Shown one piece after another: positions 63,038 through 64,000 of a stretch of 64,000 nt of DNA. Origin of the DNA: Haloarcula vallismortis ATCC 29715 (GTDB lineage: Archaea; Halobacteriota; Halobacteria; Halobacteriales; Haloarculaceae); the NCBI RefSeq assembly GCF_000337775.1, contig NZ_AOLQ01000038.1:124001-188000 (forward strand). The letters are read 5' to 3'. The notes beneath the pieces were generated by a model. That model saw nothing but the letters and a program-made list of their open reading frames with translations, ran no database searches and was not told the DNA's origin. How positions within the stretch are numbered: position 1 is the stretch's first letter; every line of letters begins with the position of its first letter. The position numbers and the translations under genes were made by a program.

Positions 63038-63505
63038 GTGGAGATTGCTACCGCCTCGATGGATGACGTGGACACCATCGTCGACCTGTGGGTCCGACTG
63101 GCGGAGAGCCAGCGTGCCCACGGGTCGCACCTGTTCGGAGACCGGAACCGAACCGCGGTTCGAGAGACTGTCGTACAGCGCGTCGTCGCCGAAAACGTCT
63201 GTATCGCCCGCATAGACCGACGCGTCGTCGGGTTCGTTATGGTGACTATCGACAGCGGCCGGTACGAACAGGACGAGACGCGGGGCATCATCGAGAATAT
63301 CTTCGTCGAACCAGTCCACAGGAGCCAGGGAATCGGCGGCGAACTGCTCGAGACGGGAGAAGAACTACTTCGCCAGGCCGGTGCGGATATTCTCGCGCTG
63401 GAGGCGATGGCAGACAACGAGTCTGCCCGACAGTTCTACCGCGCACACGGCTACGCACCACACCGGGTCGAGCTCGAAAAGCCAACCGAAAACGATACTC
63501 TCTAA
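63038..63505 (+). CDS. GNAT-family N-acetyltransferase
   Basis: A 155-residue acetyltransferase. The acetyl-CoA binding motif A reads RSQGIGGELLETGEELLRQAG (residues about 95-114); NIFVEPVHR precedes it and ESARQFYRAHGY follows, all typical GNAT features. The acceptor is not known (amine, ribosomal or antibiotic). GTG start at 63038. It lies 33 bases before tRNA-Thr. Confidence 0.85.
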   Translation: MEIATASMDDVDTIVDLWVRLAESQRAHGSHLFGDRNRTAVRETVVQRVVAENVCIARIDRRVVGFVMVTIDSGRYEQDETRGIIENIFVEPVHRSQGIGGELLETGEELLRQAGADILALEAMADNESARQFYRAHGYAPHRVELEKPTENDTL

Positions 63506-63537
63506 ACGGTCCCCACACAACGCTGGTATGTAACCGC

Positions 63538-63611
63538 GCCAGGGGAGCTTGGGTGGTCCAAGCACTCGACTTGTAATCGAGAGTTCGTGGGTTCAAATCC
63601 CACCCCTGGCT
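63538..63611 (+). tRNA. tRNA-Thr (UGU anticodon)
   Basis: A 74-base tRNA: acceptor GCCAGGG with CCCTGGC, discriminator T; D stem GCTT/AAGC; anticodon stem-loop CTCGA-CTTGTAA-TCGAG (anticodon TGT); T arm GTGGG-TTCAAAT-CCCAC. No intron and no encoded CCA. In contrast with tRNA-Ser, no repeat array follows it. Confidence 0.93.
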
Positions 63612-63616
63612 CTAGG

Positions 63617-63622
63617 TTTTTA
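63617..63622 (+). promoter_or_regulatory. TATA box of msrB
   Basis: TTTTTA, centred about 27 bases before ATG 63647, immediately after tRNA-Thr. Confidence 0.5.
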
Positions 63623-63646
63623 CCGCTGGAAGGCGTACAGTAGCTC

Positions 63647-64000
63647 ATGAGTGAATCCGAAGGAGAACTCCCGGACAACGACGAAGAGTGGCGCGAAATT
63701 CTCTCCGACGAGGAGTACCGAATCCTCCGCGAGTCTGGAACAGAGCCGCGGTTCAGCAGCGACCTCATCGACGTAGAAGACGAGGGCGTGTTCACCTGTG
63801 CTGGCTGCGGGACGGAACTGTTCGATAGTGACCGAAAGTTCGAGTCAGAAACTGGCTGGCCGAGCTTCTGGGACGTGTATCAGGAAGGCAACGTCGAGAC
63901 ACGGGCGGACAACAGTCACGGGATGGAGCGAACGGAAGTCGTCTGTGCCGAGTGTGGCGGTCATCTGGGCCACGTGTTCGACGACGGACCGGAGCCGAGC
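63647..64000 (+). CDS. msrB: peptide methionine-(R)-S-oxide reductase, truncated by the window end
   Basis: Reduces methionine-R-sulphoxide in proteins. The first 118 residues are visible: an acidic start (MSESEGELPDNDEEW), GVFTCAGCGTELFDS with the first zinc Cys pair, a FESETGWPSFWD region, and VVCAECGGHLGHVF with the second zinc Cys pair. The catalytic Cys (RxCxN-type end) lies beyond base 64000, so the protein is incomplete here only because the window stops. A leaderless start at 63647 is set by the TATA box. Confidence 0.92.
   Translation, partial: MSESEGELPDNDEEWREILSDEEYRILRESGTEPRFSSDLIDVEDEGVFTCAGCGTELFDSDRKFESETGWPSFWDVYQEGNVETRADNSHGMERTEVVCAECGGHLGHVFDDGPEPS

Noticed and set aside
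1-64000. Insertion sequences, prophage or integrase genes
   Set aside because: I found no transposase, integrase, terminase or capsid-like reading frame, and no long terminal inverted repeats flanking genes.

Overview
The window is chromosomal DNA of a halophilic archaeon (class Halobacteria; a Haloarcula-like organism is my guess from general resemblance only). The sequence is GC-rich and the proteins are very acidic. It encodes archaeal markers: sn-glycerol-1-phosphate dehydrogenase for archaeal lipids, the KH/beta-CASP transcription termination nuclease, an aIF2-beta-like factor, an archaeal-type ProRS, GTP cyclohydrolase III and a class III-type pilin. Many genes have an archaeal TATA box about 26-29 bases before the start codon, implying leaderless transcripts, and I used this to choose starts. 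Secreted proteins mostly carry Tat (RR) signals with a lipobox.

Layout. 0-10 kb: S9 peptidase, Nudix protein, egsA, a GH3 glucosidase broken by an in-frame TAG, TrmB-type sugar regulator, SDR epimerase, pilin, SPFH protein. 10-20 kb: the 4.5 kb gltB, CBS protein, a patatin-like lipase also broken by an in-frame TAG, proS, SAM hydrolase-family protein. 20-31 kb: membrane protein/HTH pair, DyP peroxidase and P19/Tp34-like metal lipoprotein, aCPSF1/FttA nuclease, NRAMP-like transporter coupled to a P-loop protein, a duplicated-domain protein, orphan E1-alpha. 31-40 kb: thiamine-type ABC transporter (binding protein, fused permease, ATPase), NhaC antiporter, FAD flavoprotein behind a 22-bp alternating purine/pyrimidine tract. 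40-50 kb: CapA, HTH/DICT pair, aIF2-beta-TRAM, cysK, YedK/HMCES, TPP enzyme, ornithine cyclodeaminase-type protein, KaiC-like ATPase. 50-64 kb: histidine kinase partner of the KaiC protein, ZIP transporter, aroA and aroC separated by a pseudo-receiver, uracil-DNA glycosylase, tRNA-Ser followed by an unusual repeat array, CARDB surface protein, gch3, CBS/zinc-ribbon protein, GNAT, tRNA-Thr, and msrB cut by the window end.

Most of the window is ordinary core haloarchaeal chromosome. I see no insertion sequence, CRISPR array, integrase or toxin-rich island. The strongest unexplained signal is the region right after tRNA-Ser (58927-59170): two diverged units of about 122-124 bases, each carrying two hairpins with similar loops but different, re-paired stems, and each ending in a copy of the tRNA 3' end. 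Two unrelated genes interrupted by single in-frame TAG codons, a possible Z-DNA tract at a promoter, a promoter-operator-small ORF block before the patatin gene, and an NRAMP relative lacking the canonical metal motif are the next most interesting items.
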